A stretch of 7,772 nt of DNA from Campylobacteraceae bacterium (GTDB taxonomy: Bacteria > Campylobacterota > Campylobacteria > Campylobacterales > Sulfurovaceae). Positions 6,819 to 7,772 of this stretch are shown in pieces. Where the stretch lies: the NCBI GenBank assembly GCA_026985495.1, contig JALSQJ010000206.1, positions 1-7,772 on the forward strand. Direction: 5' to 3'. The notes under the pieces were generated by a model that worked only from the letters and a program-made list of their open reading frames with translations, did no database searches and had not been told where the DNA came from. Position 1 is the first letter of the stretch; every line of letters begins with the position of its first letter. Position numbers and translations under genes: made by a program.

Positions 6819-7274
6819 CTATTTTTTTAAAAATTCAACTGTTAATATACCATCTTGGTACTCTTTTTTCATACTATTCTCATCTGCATCTTCTGGCAAA
6901 AATAGAGATGAACTTGATTCACTCTTGGTAATCTCATAACTCTTCTCTCCATCAATATCTAATAGATTTTTTTCTGTTTTTGTAATTACAATTGTTAACA
7001 CTCTATCTTTTAACTTCACATCTATTTTACTACTATTATTATCTATAGTCTCTGTTAATCTATAACCTTTTTTTGTCTCTTCAAAATCATTAATAGGAGT
7101 ATTCTCTTCATCTAAATCAATATTATTATGCTCTGCAATTAATCTGTTTAATTTATTATCAAAACGAACCATATCATCTGCTTCTTTATAAACTCCTCTA
7201 TCTAAATTTACTTCTGCCATTAGAGGGGAAAGTGACAATAGTATAACTACCATTTTTTTTATTTTTATATACAT
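6819..7274 (-). CDS. Exported small-heat-shock-like (alpha-crystallin / HSP20-fold) protein
   Basis: 151 residues from the ATG at 7274. A basic stretch (YIKIKK) plus hydrophobic core ending SPLMA forms a Sec signal peptide, so the protein should be periplasmic. A helical segment follows (DDMVRFDNKLNRLIAEHN). The last 90 residues read as an HSP20 domain: KKGYRLTETID, KIDVKLKDRVLTIVITKTEK, then SSSLFLPEDADENSMKKEYQDGILTVEFLKK, which holds the LPxDxD and Y-x-D-G-[VI]-L hallmarks. The C-terminal IxI tail used for oligomer assembly in cytoplasmic small heat-shock proteins is absent. An in-frame ATG at 7280 is possible, but the AAGGG at 7284-7288 is only 3 bases from it and 9 from the ATG at 7274, so the shorter form is preferred. 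First gene of the leftward operon with the repeat protein. A periplasmic holdase role is plausible but unproven. Confidence 0.75.
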   Translation of the reverse strand: MYIKIKKMVVILLSLSPLMAEVNLDRGVYKEADDMVRFDNKLNRLIAEHNNIDLDEENTPINDFEETKKGYRLTETIDNNSSKIDVKLKDRVLTIVITKTEKNLLDIDGEKSYEITKSESSSSLFLPEDADENSMKKEYQDGILTVEFLKK

Positions 7275-7283
7275 AGACATAAA

Positions 7284-7326
7284 CCCTTATTTTTTTTGAT
7301 ATTCTACATAAAAAAAATTAATTATA
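7284..7326 (-). promoter_or_regulatory. Promoter and ribosome site of the leftward HSP20-like operon
   Basis: On the minus strand TATAAT at 7326-7321 predicts a start near 7314 and a leader of about 40 bases. AAGGG at 7288-7284 is the ribosome site and decides between two nearby ATGs. No -35 box is visible. An 18-bp inverted repeat, TTATTA-6-TAATAA (7331-7348), lies just upstream of the -10, but in this AT-rich spacer it may be chance. Confidence 0.4.
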
Positions 7327-7359
7327 TGTTTTATTACAATATTAATAATCTTTTTTTAT

Positions 7360-7400
7360 TATAAATTTTATCTATTTATGCTAAATTACTTAAAAAGGAA
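7360..7400 (+). promoter_or_regulatory. Candidate promoter and ribosome site of the rightward partial gene
   Basis: TATAAA at 7360-7365 could start a transcript near 7372. The ribosome site AAGGAA at 7395-7400 is strong and lies 4-5 bases before a TTG at 7405, but about 16 bases before the first ATG at 7417. This argues for the TTG start. A second possible -10 (TGCTAAATT, 7379-7387) would leave too short a leader to include the ribosome site. Confidence 0.35.
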
Positions 7401-7404
7401 ACAG

Positions 7405-7772
7405 TTGAACAAAATAATGAAAAAATTACTTCTATTACTATTTATAAATGAAATAGCTATAGCAGAGAGTACTTTTTTAAAAAATGAAAAAGAGGGTTGC
7501 ACCATACCTTTTTTTCAAAAAAATAAAGCACCCTGTTCAAATTCAAAAAAAGAGACTTTACAAACTATAAAACCTATTGTAATAGAAAAAAAAGAGGCAG
7601 AAACTATTAACAAAAAGAGAATAGAGAAAAAGCTAAAAACTATTTTAAAAAATATAAAAGTTTACAAAAAGAGGAATGAGAGTGAAAAAAAGATTTTAGA
7701 GTCAGAACTACTTGTAGTAAAAGCGAAATTTAATAACTATAAAAAAGAGAAAAATAGAGAATTAAAGAGTAT
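7405..7772 (+). CDS. Exported Lys/Glu-rich coiled-coil protein, partial (runs off window)
   Basis: An open frame continues to the window end, giving 122 codons from TTG 7405 or 118 from ATG 7417, with no stop. Both starts give a signal peptide (KKLLLLLFINEIAIA-ES), so the protein is exported. Two cysteines (GCTIPFF and APCSN contexts, about residues 32 and 44) come early in the mature part and could form a disulfide. Then, from about residue 58, the sequence becomes almost entirely Lys, Glu, Ile, Leu and Asn with heptad-like spacing (KKRIEKKLKTILKNIK and following), a likely coiled coil. There is no lipobox. The gene is divergent from the HSP20-like operon across a 130-base spacer. The family is not recognised and the C-terminal domain, which would identify it, is outside the window. 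An OmpA- or peptidoglycan-binding C-terminus would be a guess. Confidence 0.65.
   Translation, partial: MNKIMKKLLLLLFINEIAIAESTFLKNEKEGCTIPFFQKNKAPCSNSKKETLQTIKPIVIEKKEAETINKKRIEKKLKTILKNIKVYKKRNESEKKILESELLVVKAKFNNYKKEKNRELKS

Noticed and set aside
1..7772. CRISPR array, tRNA, rRNA or intact insertion sequence
   Set aside because: No spaced direct repeats, cloverleaf-like segments, rRNA motifs or transposase frames were seen on reading both strands.

Overview
This is an AT-rich window (GC roughly 30% by eye) from a Gram-negative bacterium. An outer-membrane barrel, a PqiABC envelope lipid-transport operon, a periplasmic MltG lytic transglycosylase and several Sec-exported proteins all imply two membranes. 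The base composition, the AGA/GAG-rich codon use, the AAGGA ribosome sites and the promoters with a good TATAAT but no -35 box fit Campylobacterota (for example Arcobacter, Sulfurimonas or Sulfurovum relatives). That placement is an inference; no rRNA or marker gene is present to confirm it.

Layout. Positions 1-165 (+) hold a decayed fragment of a DUF1016/YhcG-type nuclease-family gene with an in-frame TGA. Positions 196-861 (-) encode a small outer-membrane beta-barrel protein. A 113-bp divergent promoter region (862-974) separates it from a rightward block of tightly packed genes: two single-domain PqiA proteins (975-1610 and 1603-2205), the triple-MCE protein PqiB (2205-3896), the lipoprotein PqiC (3896-4450) and MltG (4463-5416). 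The pqi genes overlap by 8, 1 and 1 bases; mltG follows 12 bases later and may have its own promoter in the end of pqiC. A hairpin spanning both stop codons separates mltG from a convergent two-gene leftward operon: a signal-peptide-bearing small-heat-shock-like protein (6819-7274) followed by a 460-residue exported repeat protein with a C-terminal peptidoglycan-binding domain (5421-6803). Past a very AT-rich divergent spacer, a rightward gene for an exported coiled-coil protein begins at 7405 and runs off the window.

How the genes fit together. Everything intact acts in or on the cell envelope. PqiA (inner membrane), PqiB (needle spanning the periplasm) and PqiC (outer-membrane lipoprotein) form a known lipid-transfer complex. 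MltG cuts nascent glycan strands. The leftward operon pairs a periplasmic alpha-crystallin-like protein with a wall-binding repeat protein. This pair is the least explained part of the window and the best candidate for an undescribed system. The most notable regulatory signal is an extended -10 element placed so that the pqi transcript should start on the A of the first ATG (leaderless mRNA).
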